Below are positions 17,627-26,087 of a DNA stretch of 64,000 nucleotides, piece by piece (the stretch's first letter is position 1; each line of letters begins with the position of its first letter). The position numbers were made by a program, and so were the translations under genes. The notes under the pieces are model-generated. The model was given only the letters and a program-made list of their open reading frames with translations. It ran no database searches and was not told the DNA's origin. Origin of the DNA: Serinicoccus profundi (GTDB taxonomy: Bacteria; Actinomycetota; Actinomycetes; Actinomycetales; Dermatophilaceae); the NCBI RefSeq assembly GCF_008001015.1, contig NZ_CP042862.1, positions 1,426,001-1,490,000 on the forward strand, given 5' to 3'.

Positions 17627-19207
17627 TCAGTCCGCGAACGCCACCAGGGCATCGGGCCCGGTCACGAGTCGCATGCCCCCTGCCTCCTGCGCCACGAAGC
17701 TGAGCGCCTTCTCGGTGGGCACCGCGACCTGCTGACCGGTGGAGTCGCACGGGAACTGGAAGCGGTCCGTCATACGTCGCGACCCGTCCTCGGGATTGTC
17801 CGGGGCCTCCCACGGGACGGACCACTCGCACACGAACCCGTCGGACAGCCTGGCCTGGGCTGCCGGCGTCAGGTCGCCGCTGAGGACGTCGACCATCACC
17901 CGTTCCCCGTCGACCACGACGAGGGTCTGCGCGGGGTCAGGCGAGAGGGGCAGCTCGCCGAGGAGGGCCGTCCAGTCCTCGTCGCTGATCGCCTGGGTCC
18001 ACGTCACCTCGCCGGTGGCGACGTCCCTGCCGCTGAGCAACACGTCATCGGCGTCGACGGTGGTGGGGCCGGCATAGCCGTCGTTGATCACCTCTCCGTC
18101 ACCGGAGCAGGTGATCACCGTGCTGACCTCGACCCCACCCGGCGTGCAGAGGCTGACCCCGGTGGCACGCCACAGCGGCGATCCGTCCCCGAGGTCCAGT
18201 GCGAGCAGCACGTGCTCCTCCAGCGCGAAGACGTTCGGGCGCGCGCCATAGGTGTCCTCGCCGTAGAACACGTCGTGGAGGTAGACCTCGCTCATGGTCA
18301 TCGTGGCCCCGAGCACTGCGGTGTGCGAGGGGTCGGTCCGCAGCTCGTGATCGTCCACCGACGAGCTCCACACGACCTCTTCCGCCTCACGGGCCTCGAT
18401 CCGGATCTCTCCGGTCTCGAAGTCCCAGTCCTCGCTGACCTGGATCCCCACGGAGTCCTCCTCGGCCGGTCCCTGCGCATCATCCGACTCCTCGGCGCCC
18501 GCGTCGGGGTCGTAGGGGCTCCCGTCGAGCACCTCCAGCACCGCGCCGTCGCGGCGCAGGTGCCCCAGGCTCACCGACTCAGCCCCGGGTAGCCGGTAAC
18601 TCAGGCAGACCTCGTTCTGGCCGCACGGACGTGGCTGCGCATAGGCCCGCAACACCTGGGTCGAGCGCGCCACCTCCTCGCCCGAGCCGGCCTCGAGGGC
18701 GACGGCCTCGGCCTGGTCGTCCTGCCCGGTGTCCTCGAAGGTGTAGACGAGTCCGTCGCGCAGGGTCGGCGGACCGGCGCTGAACAGCCCCGTGATGCCG
18801 GCGTCTCGTCGCCAGTTCTCCTCGCCCGTCGCGGCGTCCAGCGAGACGAGCGTCATGGTCTGCGCCCCCGGTGGGTCGACGTGCAGGAGCAGGTCGCCCT
18901 CGTGCTCGACCGGCGTCGACAGGATCGTCCCCTCGAGGGTCCACGCCGGCTCGGGTCCGGGGGGCGGGGGTGGCTCGGCGGCCGGGCGCTCGTCGACCTC
19001 GGTCGCGGTCTTGGCCTCGCCGTCGACCTCGGACGCGGCGTCCGCGTCGGGGGCGGCCGTGGTCGACGGTGTCGACGTGGCTCCGGTCGTGTCCTGTGCG
19101 AGGACATCGCCGGGGTCGCCCTTCCCGGGATCGGTGCAGGAGGTCAGGACGAGCGACAGGCAGACCAGGGCGGCGGTGCGCCCGGCGATGGCGTGAGTTC
19201 CCCTCAT
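17627..19207 (-). CDS. Lipoprotein with PQQ-like beta-propeller repeats
   Basis: Secreted lipoprotein of 526 residues. The signal peptide (MRGTHAIAGR, then a hydrophobic stretch to LTSC) puts the lipid-modified Cys at residue 24. A Pro/Asp/Glu-rich spacer runs to about residue 95. The rest shows PQQ/WD-like outer-propeller patterns: SLDAATGEENW near 130, VALEAGSGEEV near 180, LALDLGDGSPLW near 335 and VLSGRDVATGEVTW near 395. Such proteins act outside the membrane as binding or scaffolding proteins; this one's partner is unknown. The start is supported by a TACCGT box 7 bp upstream. Confidence 0.75.
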   Translation of the reverse strand: MRGTHAIAGRTAALVCLSLVLTSCTDPGKGDPGDVLAQDTTGATSTPSTTAAPDADAASEVDGEAKTATEVDERPAAEPPPPPGPEPAWTLEGTILSTPVEHEGDLLLHVDPPGAQTMTLVSLDAATGEENWRRDAGITGLFSAGPPTLRDGLVYTFEDTGQDDQAEAVALEAGSGEEVARSTQVLRAYAQPRPCGQNEVCLSYRLPGAESVSLGHLRRDGAVLEVLDGSPYDPDAGAEESDDAQGPAEEDSVGIQVSEDWDFETGEIRIEAREAEEVVWSSSVDDHELRTDPSHTAVLGATMTMSEVYLHDVFYGEDTYGARPNVFALEEHVLLALDLGDGSPLWRATGVSLCTPGGVEVSTVITCSGDGEVINDGYAGPTTVDADDVLLSGRDVATGEVTWTQAISDEDWTALLGELPLSPDPAQTLVVVDGERVMVDVLSGDLTPAAQARLSDGFVCEWSVPWEAPDNPEDGSRRMTDRFQFPCDSTGQQVAVPTEKALSFVAQEAGGMRLVTGPDALVAFAD

Positions 19208-19214
19208 GCCCTCG

Positions 19215-19220
19215 ACGGTA
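19215..19220 (-). promoter_or_regulatory. -10 box TACCGT for the lipoprotein gene
   Basis: On the minus strand TACCGT ends 7 bp before the ATG at 19207, the leaderless spacing. It overlaps a GGTATGCC word. Confidence 0.5.
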
Positions 19221-19270
19221 TGCCGTTTCGCCCCTCTCCTACCGGGCGTCCGACCCTCCCTGTGGATAAC

Positions 19271-20539
19271 TCAGCGGGCGAGCCACGCCATCGCCGCGGC
19301 GACCATGGCCCGCACCCCCGTGTCGAGCATGGGCTGCAGCACCGGGGCGAAGTGCGGGGAGTGGTTGTCGGGGAAGTCGGAGCGCTCGGTGCCGCGCGTC
19401 TCCGCCTCCTGCCAGGAGGCCGCGTCGAAGGCGCCGAACCCCCAGTAGCAGCCTGGTGCACCCCAGGCAGCGGGCAGCTCGCCGAAGTCCTCCGACCCCA
19501 TCTCCGGGGTGAAGTCGCGGACCTGCTCCTCGCCGAGCTCGGCGGCCAGCGCGGCGCGGACCCGCTGCGTGGCGTCCGGGTCGTTGTCGGTCACCGGCAG
19601 GTGGTCGAAGGTCTCGAAGCCGGGCTCGGGCGCACCCCAGGCGAGCGCCTCGGCCCGGGCGGTCCGCTCGATGACCTCCAGGCAGTGCGCCGCCACCGCG
19701 CCGTCGTAGGTCCGCACCGTGCCCTCGAGCACGGCGTGCGCGGGGATGATGTTGGTCTTCGTGCCCGCCGCGATCCGCCCGATGCTCACGACCGCGGTCG
19801 CCTGCGGCGACACCTGCCGCGAGACCACGGTCTGGAGGCGCATGACCAGCGACGCGGCCATGACGACGGGGTCGATCGCGGTGTGCGGCGCCGACCCGTG
19901 ACCGCCCTTGCCGTGCAGCGTGATCCGGAAGTCGTCGCAGCTGGCCATGATCGGTCCCGGCGCGACCTGCACCGACCCGGCCGGGCCGGGCAGCACGTGC
20001 TGCCCGAGAGCCACATCGGGGCGGGGGAGGAGGTCGACGAGACCGTCGGCCACCATCGCCTCGGCCCCGTTGAACTGCTCCTCGGCCGGCTGGAAGACCG
20101 CCACGACGGTCCCGGCCCAGTGCTCACGTCCCTCGAGCATCAGGCGCAGCGAGCCGAGCAGGGTCGCGACGTGGGTGTCGTGCCCGCAGGCGTGCATGAC
20201 CGGCACCTGCTCGCCCGCGTCGTTGGTGACCCGCACCGTGGAGGCGTAGTCGAGCCCGGTGTCCTCCGCGACCGGCAGCGCGTCCATGTCGGCGCGCAGC
20301 AGCACGGTCGGGCCCTCACCGTTGCGGAGGACCACCGCCACCCCGGTGCCACCGATCCCGGTGTGGACCTCGAGGTCGACGGCACCCGGCATACCCGAGA
20401 CCTCCTGCACCACCCGGGCCGCGGTCTCGTGCTCGGCCATCGACAGCTCGGGGTGGGCGTGCAGGTGCCGGTAGACCTCCTCCACCCACGGGCGGATCGT
20501 CGGCAGCGGCTCCAGGACGGCGGCGGTGGCAGTGCTCAT
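19271..20539 (-). CDS. M20-family amidohydrolase (IAA-amino acid hydrolase/hippurate hydrolase type)
   Basis: Zinc-type amidohydrolase of 422 residues cleaving an N-acylated amino acid or similar amide. Metal and catalytic motifs: HACGHDTHVA near 115, VFQPAEEQFNGA near 149 (catalytic Glu), GKGGHGSAPH near 203 with the dimerisation insert, and PEMGSEDFGELP near 353. The short N-terminal peptide (HLHAHPELSMAE near 28) is also canonical. The start at 20539 is set by a minus-strand TACCCT box 6 bp upstream. It is divergent from the PfkB kinase gene with 43 bp between starts. Confidence 0.88.
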   Translation of the reverse strand: MSTATAAVLEPLPTIRPWVEEVYRHLHAHPELSMAEHETAARVVQEVSGMPGAVDLEVHTGIGGTGVAVVLRNGEGPTVLLRADMDALPVAEDTGLDYASTVRVTNDAGEQVPVMHACGHDTHVATLLGSLRLMLEGREHWAGTVVAVFQPAEEQFNGAEAMVADGLVDLLPRPDVALGQHVLPGPAGSVQVAPGPIMASCDDFRITLHGKGGHGSAPHTAIDPVVMAASLVMRLQTVVSRQVSPQATAVVSIGRIAAGTKTNIIPAHAVLEGTVRTYDGAVAAHCLEVIERTARAEALAWGAPEPGFETFDHLPVTDNDPDATQRVRAALAAELGEEQVRDFTPEMGSEDFGELPAAWGAPGCYWGFGAFDAASWQEAETRGTERSDFPDNHSPHFAPVLQPMLDTGVRAMVAAAMAWLAR

Positions 20540-20545
20540 GCGGTG

Positions 20546-20551
20546 AGGGTA
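20546..20551 (-). promoter_or_regulatory. -10 box TACCCT, leaderless M20 amidohydrolase promoter
   Basis: On the minus strand TACCCT ends 6 bp before the ATG at 20539; this decides against the upstream in-frame ATGs. Confidence 0.55.
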
Positions 20552-20582
20552 TGCGCTCGGCCGGCGTGGCAGGGTACGTCCC

Positions 20583-21536
20583 ATGACGGCGTCCTCCCGC
20601 AGGGTCATCCACACCGGTCAGGCCATGGTCGACCTCGTGCTCGAGGTGGGCCGGCTGCCCGCGCGCGGCGGCAACGTCATGGCCGACTCCGCCACCAGGT
20701 ATGCCGGTGGTGCCGTGACCATCGTCGTGGCGGCCGCGCGGACCGGGGCTCCGGCGGTGCTCGCGGGAGCGGTCGGGACGGGACCGAACGGCGACCTCGT
20801 GCGCGAGGTGCTGGCGACGGAGGGCGTCGAGGTGAGCGCGCCGGCGGTCGAGGATCTCGACACCGGGGTCTGCGTCGTGCTCGTCGAGCCCAGCGCGGAA
20901 CGCACCTTCGTCACCACGCGTGCCGCTGAACGCCGGATCACGGCGGACTCCCTGGCGACGAGCGACCCGCGGCCGGGTGACCTCGTCTGCGTGTCCGGCT
21001 ACACCCTGCTCCCGCCGACCCGTGACCCGCTGCTCGGCTGGCTGCACGACCTGCCCGAGGGGGTCGCCGTCGTCCTCGACCCTGGCGCCCCCTTCGCGAC
21101 CTTCGAGCCGGACGTCGTCGAGCGGGTGCTGGCCCGGACGACGGTGTGGACCTCCAACGCCGCCGAGGCCCGCGAGCTCACCGGGTCACCGGACACGCAG
21201 GACGGAGAGGTCGACCTGGGTGCCCTGTGCGAGCAGGTCGCGGGCCGGCTGGCTCCGGACGCGGTGGTCGTGGTCCGGGACGGCCCGCGCGGCTGCGTCG
21301 TCCGGGCCGACGGACGGGCCACGCAGGTCCCGGGCTTCCCGCAGACCGCGGTGGACACCAACGGGGCCGGCGACACGCATACCGGAGTCCTGTGCGCTGA
21401 GGTCGCGGGCGGCCGTGACTGGCCCGAGGCAGCACGCCGGGCCAACGCGGCAGGGGCGATCAAGGTGACGCGCCGCGGCCCGGCGACCGCACCGACGGCG
21501 AGCGAGGTCGACGCCTTCCTGACGGGCCGCGCCTGA
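20583..21536 (+). CDS. PfkB-family carbohydrate kinase
   Basis: Ribokinase-fold sugar kinase of 317 residues. The N-terminal glycine-rich substrate region is GGNVMADSATRYAGGAV near 29-46, and the C-terminal signature DTNGAGDTHTG near 259 holds the catalytic Asp and anion hole. The intermediate WTSNAAEARELTG segment near 188 is also typical. The sugar cannot be read from sequence; members phosphorylate ribose, fructose, tagatose-6-P or nucleosides. It stands alone, divergent from the amidohydrolase. Confidence 0.87.
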   Translation: MTASSRRVIHTGQAMVDLVLEVGRLPARGGNVMADSATRYAGGAVTIVVAAARTGAPAVLAGAVGTGPNGDLVREVLATEGVEVSAPAVEDLDTGVCVVLVEPSAERTFVTTRAAERRITADSLATSDPRPGDLVCVSGYTLLPPTRDPLLGWLHDLPEGVAVVLDPGAPFATFEPDVVERVLARTTVWTSNAAEARELTGSPDTQDGEVDLGALCEQVAGRLAPDAVVVVRDGPRGCVVRADGRATQVPGFPQTAVDTNGAGDTHTGVLCAEVAGGRDWPEAARRANAAGAIKVTRRGPATAPTASEVDAFLTGRA

Positions 21537-21807
21537 GGTCAGTGGGCTGTCGCGCGGCCGACGCCCGGCCGTGGTCGGCGTGTCCCGCGGCGACACCCGG
21601 TCCGCGACGAGCACGGTGGGACGGTCGGTGCCAGGGTTGCTCCTGAGCAGGACAGCACGCGACGCAGATCACGATCAGGTCACGATCCACCCCACAGCGC
21701 AACGGGAGGGGGCAGGCTGGGCATCTAGGGGGTGAGGCCGGCGCGCAGGGGGCGCCGCCCTCTGCCACCCACAGAGTCCTCTGACCACCACAGACAGGGG
21801 TTCGGAC

Positions 21808-22074
21808 ATGACCGCATCGCACCAGCACCGCACGCTCATCCCCACTGCACGTCGCGCCCAGCGCGGCGACACCGTCGCCCGAGCGCTCGACCCCACCCGG
21901 CACGCTCCAGAGATCCAGCTGGCGCTCGCCGCGCTGCTCGTCGTGCTGGCCGGGCCCGTCGCCCGAGCCTTCGCCCCGACGAGCGTTGCCGTGGCCGGAG
22001 CCTCCGTCGTGCTCCTCGCCGTCGGCATCCTGCTCGCCGTCCTGGCCGCGATCAGCCTCCTGCGCACCCGCTGA
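21808..22074 (+). CDS. Small membrane protein of unknown function
   Basis: Hypothetical protein of 88 residues with a basic N-terminus of about 35 residues and two Ala/Val/Leu-rich hydrophobic segments (IQLALAALLVVLAGPVARAF near 36-55 and a second near 60-85). No family recognised. GACAGGGG upstream of the ATG could be a weak ribosome site. The 271 bp before it have no gene; a weak hairpin (GCCGAC 21557-21562 with GTCGGC 21574-21579) may end the preceding kinase transcript. Confidence 0.5.
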   Translation: MTASHQHRTLIPTARRAQRGDTVARALDPTRHAPEIQLALAALLVVLAGPVARAFAPTSVAVAGASVVLLAVGILLAVLAAISLLRTR

Positions 22075-22101
22075 CCGCTCAGCCTGCTGCGCGCCGACCG
22101 C

Positions 22102-22761
22102 TCAGCCCTGCTCCACCTCCCTTCTCACCTCACCGCCGACCCACGGCCGGCCGTAGGCGCCGCGGTGCGCCACCTCCGAGACCGGACGGCGGCCCCGACG
22201 CAACGAGGGGGAGCGGCGGTCGCGGTCTGAGGCGGCATACCCCATCGCCACGACCCCGACGATCCGGCGGCCCGCCGGTGCCCCGAGCGCCGCGACGGTC
22301 TGGGCCCCGTGCTCGACCGGCACCCCGAAGAACAGCCCACCGAGCCCCTCGTCGACAGCGGTCAGCAGCATGAGCAGGGCGGCCATCCCCGTGTCGACGT
22401 CCCAGTAGGGCACCGGCCAGTGCGCCTCGTCGCGATCAGCGCGCCCCTTGTCGGGCTCGGCGTAGCGCTCGAGGTAGGCCTCCTTGTCGGAGAGGCACAC
22501 GACCAGGCACGGGGCGGACCGCACCCCCCTCAGCCACGGGTCCATGCGCTCACGCGCCTCCGCGCTCGTCGCCGCCGACCAGAAGCGCTCACGCTCCTGC
22601 TCGGTGGTGAGCACGACGAAGTCCCATCCCTGGGAGAAGCCCGCGCTCGGGGACCGTGTCGCGTGCTCAAGCGCCCGGGTCACGACCTCCTCCGGGACCG
22701 GGCGGTCGGGGTCGTACGCCCGCACCATCCGCCGCCGTCGCACCACCTCGCCGAACTCCAT
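22102..22761 (-). CDS. Nitroreductase family protein
   Basis: FMN-dependent oxidoreductase of 219 residues. FMN-binding features are RRRMVRAYDPDRPVP near residues 8-22, RSPSAGFSQGWDFVVL near 35-50, and MAALLMLLTAVDEGLGGLFF near 125-145. It may reduce nitro compounds, quinones or a deazaflavin-type substrate; no substrate is indicated. The ATG at 22761 is chosen since upstream residues are not fold-like and CACGAT lies 6 bp before it as a weak -10. Divergent from the large acetyltransferase gene. Confidence 0.82.
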   Translation of the reverse strand: MEFGEVVRRRRMVRAYDPDRPVPEEVVTRALEHATRSPSAGFSQGWDFVVLTTEQERERFWSAATSAEARERMDPWLRGVRSAPCLVVCLSDKEAYLERYAEPDKGRADRDEAHWPVPYWDVDTGMAALLMLLTAVDEGLGGLFFGVPVEHGAQTVAALGAPAGRRIVGVVAMGYAASDRDRRSPSLRRGRRPVSEVAHRGAYGRPWVGGEVRREVEQG

Positions 22762-22829
22762 ACCCGGATCGTGGCACGCGGCTCCGACACGCCCCTGACC
22801 AAGGAGGCCCACGGTGGGATAGTGGGGGC

Positions 22830-25496
22830 ATGAGCGAGGCCGAGGAGCTGCCCCCCGGATACCCCCGCGAGTGGGAGGCCGACGTCGTCCTGTCCGACGG
22901 GCGGGTCGCCCACGTCAGGCCGATCCGCCCCGACGACACCGACGCCATCCACGCCTTCCACGAGGCGCAGTCCGAGCAGTCGATCTACCTGCGCTTCTTC
23001 GCCCCCATCAAGCGGTTGTCCGACAAGGACGTCCACCGCTTCACCCACGTCGACTACTCCGACCGGGTGGCGCTGGTGATGTATGTCCGCGACGACCTCG
23101 TGGGCATCGGCCGCTTCGACCGGATCACCCCCGGCGGGTCGGTCGCGGAGGTCGCCTTCAACGTCTCCGACCACCATCAGGGCCGGGGGATCGGCTCGGT
23201 GCTCCTGGAGCACCTCGCCGACATCGGTCGCGAGGGCGGGGTGACCCGCTTCGTCGCCGACGTCCTGCCGCAGAACCGTCGGATGATCGGGGTCTTCCGC
23301 GACGCCGGCTTCGAGGTCTCCCATGAGTTCGACGACGGCGTCATCGCCGTCTCCTTCGACATCGAACCGACCGAGGCCTCACGAGCGGTGCGCATGTCGC
23401 GCGAGCACCGCTCCGAGGTGCGGTCGATGCGCGCGGTGCTCCACCCGGAGACGGTCGCCGTCGTCGGGGTGAGCCGGAGACCGGCGACGATCGGCCGCGC
23501 CTTCTTCGACGACATCGTCGCCGGGGGGTTCACCGGCCGGGTCTACCCGGTCAACAACGCGGCCGAGCCCGGGACCCTCATCAACGGCCACCCCAGCGTC
23601 GCCTCCGTCCGCGACATCGAGGGTGGGGTCGACCTCGCGGTCGTGGCGGTCGTGGCCGAGGAGGTCCTCGGCATCGTCGAGGAGTGCGCCGACGCCGGGG
23701 TCAAGGCGCTGGTCGTGGCGTCCGAGGGCTTCGCCGAGACCGGCCCGGAGGGCCGCGCGCTGCAGCGCCAGCTGCTGATCCGGGCCCGCCATTACGGCAT
23801 GCGGGTGCTCGGGCCCACGAGCTTCGGGCTCATCAACAACGACCCTCAGACCCGGCTCAACGCCTCCATCGCCGCGGCCGAGCACCTGCCCGACTTCGGC
23901 CGGCTGGGACTCTTCAGCCAGTCCGGCGGGCTGGGCATCGCACTGCTCGCCTCGGCCCGGCGGCGCGGGCTGGGGTTGTCGACCTTCGCCTCGGCGGGCA
24001 ACCGGATCGACATCTCCGGCAACGACCTCATGCAGTACTGGACCGATGACGAGAACACCACGGTGGTCGGGCTCTACCTCGAGTCGATGGGCAACCCGCG
24101 CAAGTTCACCCGGATCGCGCGCAAACTGGCGATGACCAAACCGGTCATCGTCGTGAAGTCCGGGGCGGGCCAGCACGCCATCCCCCAGGGCCACCGGGTA
24201 CGCGCCACCCAGGAGCGCCCGGAGACCTTCGGGCAGATGCTGCGCCAGTCCGGCGTCGTCCGGGTCGACAACGCCCACCAGCTCTTCGACGTCGCCCAGC
24301 TCCTGCTCTCCCAGCCGCTGCCGTGCGGTGACCGGGTCGCGGTCGTCTCCAACAACGACGCGCTGGGGTCGCTGGCCGCCGATGCCGCCTCCTCACGCCG
24401 GTTGCGCGTCACCCACGGACCGGTGACGGTGTCGGCCGAGGCGCTCACCGAGCAGTTCCGTGACGTCGTCGAGCAGGCCCTCGCCGACGAGGAGGTCGAC
24501 GCCCTCATCGCCTGCTTCATCCCGCCCATCGCCGACATCGACCCCGATGTGGTCGACGCGGTCGCCACGGCCGTCGCCGGTCACGACAAGCCTTGCGTCG
24601 CAACCTTTCTCGGGATGCGCGGTGTCACCCCCGGCGCGGGCGTGCCCACCTACCCCATGCCCGAGGACGCCGTGCGCGCGCTCACCGCCGCCGTGCGGTA
24701 TGCCCAGTGGCGGCGCCGCGACCACGGCGAGCGGGTGCGCCCCGAGGGTGTCGACCGGCCGGTCGCTGCACGGATCATCGAGGAGGCACTCTCCCGGCAG
24801 CCGCGAGGCGTCGAGCTCACCACCGAGGAGACCGGCTCCGTCCTCGCGGCCTACGGCATCTCCGTATGGCCCGTGGTGCCCGTCGGGTCGGACACGGAGG
24901 CGGTCGCGGCCTACCGCAAGCTCGGGGGCACGGTCGTGCTGAAGGCCACCTCGCCGATGCTCAGCCACCAGCCCGGCCAGGGATGGATCCGGACCGGGCT
25001 GCGTCATCCCAAGGCCGTCGGCGCCGCCTACCGCGACCTCGCCGCCCTGCTCGACCCGGTGGGGGCCGAGGGGATCGCCCTGCAGCAGATGGGTCCCTCC
25101 GGGGTCACCGTCGAGGTCAACTCGGCGGAGGACCCGCTCTTCGGCCCGGTCGTCGGGTTCGGCATCGCCGGCCTGCCCATCGACCTGCTCGGTGACGAGG
25201 CGCTGCGCTTCCCGCCGCTGACCGACGTCGACATCGCCGAGATGGTGTCCTCGATCAAGGCGGCACCCATGCTCGACGGCTACCGCGGCGCGATGCCGGT
25301 CGACCACGCCGCGCTGCACGACCTCATCGCGCGGGTCAGCGTGCTCGCCGACGACCACCCCGAGCTCGCCCACGTGCGGCTCAACCCGGTCATGGCCCAC
25401 CCCGAGGGCATCGAGGTGCTCGGGGCCAGCATCCGGGTGGCCCCCGCGCCCACCCGCGCCGACGCGGAGCGGCGGACCCTGCTCGCCGACGTCTGA
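22830..25496 (+). CDS. GNAT acetyltransferase fused to acyl-CoA synthetase (ADP-forming)-like domains, PatA-type
   Basis: Large protein of 888 residues likely to acetylate protein lysines. An N-terminal GNAT domain spans about 18-180 (AHVRPIRPDD; the acetyl-CoA loop HHQGRGIGSVLLEHLA near 115-130). The rest is the NDP-forming acyl-CoA synthetase architecture: CoA-binding Rossmann (VAVVGVSRRPATIG near 210), succinyl-CoA-ligase-like domain (SQSGGLGIALL near 365), and ATP-grasp (about 660-880, with TVVLKATSPMLSHQ). The GNAT-first order is the one reported for Streptomyces PatA; E. coli PatZ has it last. In relatives these proteins tune acetyl-CoA synthetase activity. GATAGT, 6 bp before the ATG, suggests a leaderless transcript. 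Confidence 0.85.
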   Translation: MSEAEELPPGYPREWEADVVLSDGRVAHVRPIRPDDTDAIHAFHEAQSEQSIYLRFFAPIKRLSDKDVHRFTHVDYSDRVALVMYVRDDLVGIGRFDRITPGGSVAEVAFNVSDHHQGRGIGSVLLEHLADIGREGGVTRFVADVLPQNRRMIGVFRDAGFEVSHEFDDGVIAVSFDIEPTEASRAVRMSREHRSEVRSMRAVLHPETVAVVGVSRRPATIGRAFFDDIVAGGFTGRVYPVNNAAEPGTLINGHPSVASVRDIEGGVDLAVVAVVAEEVLGIVEECADAGVKALVVASEGFAETGPEGRALQRQLLIRARHYGMRVLGPTSFGLINNDPQTRLNASIAAAEHLPDFGRLGLFSQSGGLGIALLASARRRGLGLSTFASAGNRIDISGNDLMQYWTDDENTTVVGLYLESMGNPRKFTRIARKLAMTKPVIVVKSGAGQHAIPQGHRVRATQERPETFGQMLRQSGVVRVDNAHQLFDVAQLLLSQPLPCGDRVAVVSNNDALGSLAADAASSRRLRVTHGPVTVSAEALTEQFRDVVEQALADEEVDALIACFIPPIADIDPDVVDAVATAVAGHDKPCVATFLGMRGVTPGAGVPTYPMPEDAVRALTAAVRYAQWRRRDHGERVRPEGVDRPVAARIIEEALSRQPRGVELTTEETGSVLAAYGISVWPVVPVGSDTEAVAAYRKLGGTVVLKATSPMLSHQPGQGWIRTGLRHPKAVGAAYRDLAALLDPVGAEGIALQQMGPSGVTVEVNSAEDPLFGPVVGFGIAGLPIDLLGDEALRFPPLTDVDIAEMVSSIKAAPMLDGYRGAMPVDHAALHDLIARVSVLADDHPELAHVRLNPVMAHPEGIEVLGASIRVAPAPTRADAERRTLLADV

Positions 25497-25508
25497 GACG
25501 ATGGGCGC

Positions 25509-26087
25509 ATGGTCCGTCGTGTGAGGTCACCGTTGCCCGAGTCGCTCGTCGCCGACATCGATGCCGCGGGATACCTCCCCGCGGTCGTCCACGACGTGGT
25601 GGTGACCGCCGTCGGCAAGGACCACGTCGTCGCCCACCTCGTGCACGACGAGACAACCTTCGACGAGATGGCGGTCCGCAACCACCTCTCCGTCCTCGTG
25701 CTCACCGACCGGCGGCTCGTCATCGCCCACGCCGACGACCACGAGGGGCCCGAGGGCCAGCGGATGGCGACCGCCACCAGCGAGACGGTGCCCCTGCGCT
25801 CGGTGCGCGGCGTGATGCTCACCCACACCGTGCCCGACCCCGAGCGCTACGACGGCAGCCTCTCGGGGCGGGGGATCACCCTGACGCTCGGCTGGGGTGC
25901 GGTGGCCCGGGTCGACCTGCTCCCCGCGGTGTGCGAGGACCCGCAGTGCGAGGGTGACCACGGCTACGAGGGCACCGTCTCCAGCGACGACATCTCGCTG
26001 CGGATCGCCGCCGAGACGCACGGCGTCGAGCGGCTTGAGCAGGCCCTGGCCTTCGCCAGCGAGCTGTCGTCCCGCCTGGGTCGATGA
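25509..26087 (+). CDS. DUF5998 family protein
   Basis: Conserved actinobacterial protein of 192 residues with no known role. It is soluble and beta-rich at the centre (DEMAVRNHLSVLVLTDRRLVI region; SLSGRGITLTLGWGAVARV) with CEDPQCEGDHG, a possible small metal or disulfide motif, near 140. The pattern 'measure, compare, convert' seen in PH-like/GRAM-type domains is a loose impression only. It lies 12 bp after the PatA-like gene and overlaps the phosphodiesterase gene (ATGA), so it is expressed with them. GACGAT is 6 bp before the ATG. Confidence 0.75.
   Translation: MVRRVRSPLPESLVADIDAAGYLPAVVHDVVVTAVGKDHVVAHLVHDETTFDEMAVRNHLSVLVLTDRRLVIAHADDHEGPEGQRMATATSETVPLRSVRGVMLTHTVPDPERYDGSLSGRGITLTLGWGAVARVDLLPAVCEDPQCEGDHGYEGTVSSDDISLRIAAETHGVERLEQALAFASELSSRLGR

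Noticed and set aside
21537-21807. Small ORFs in the gap between the PfkB kinase and a small membrane protein
   Set aside because: They have no start signal, no fold-like pattern and overlap antisense shadows of the kinase gene.
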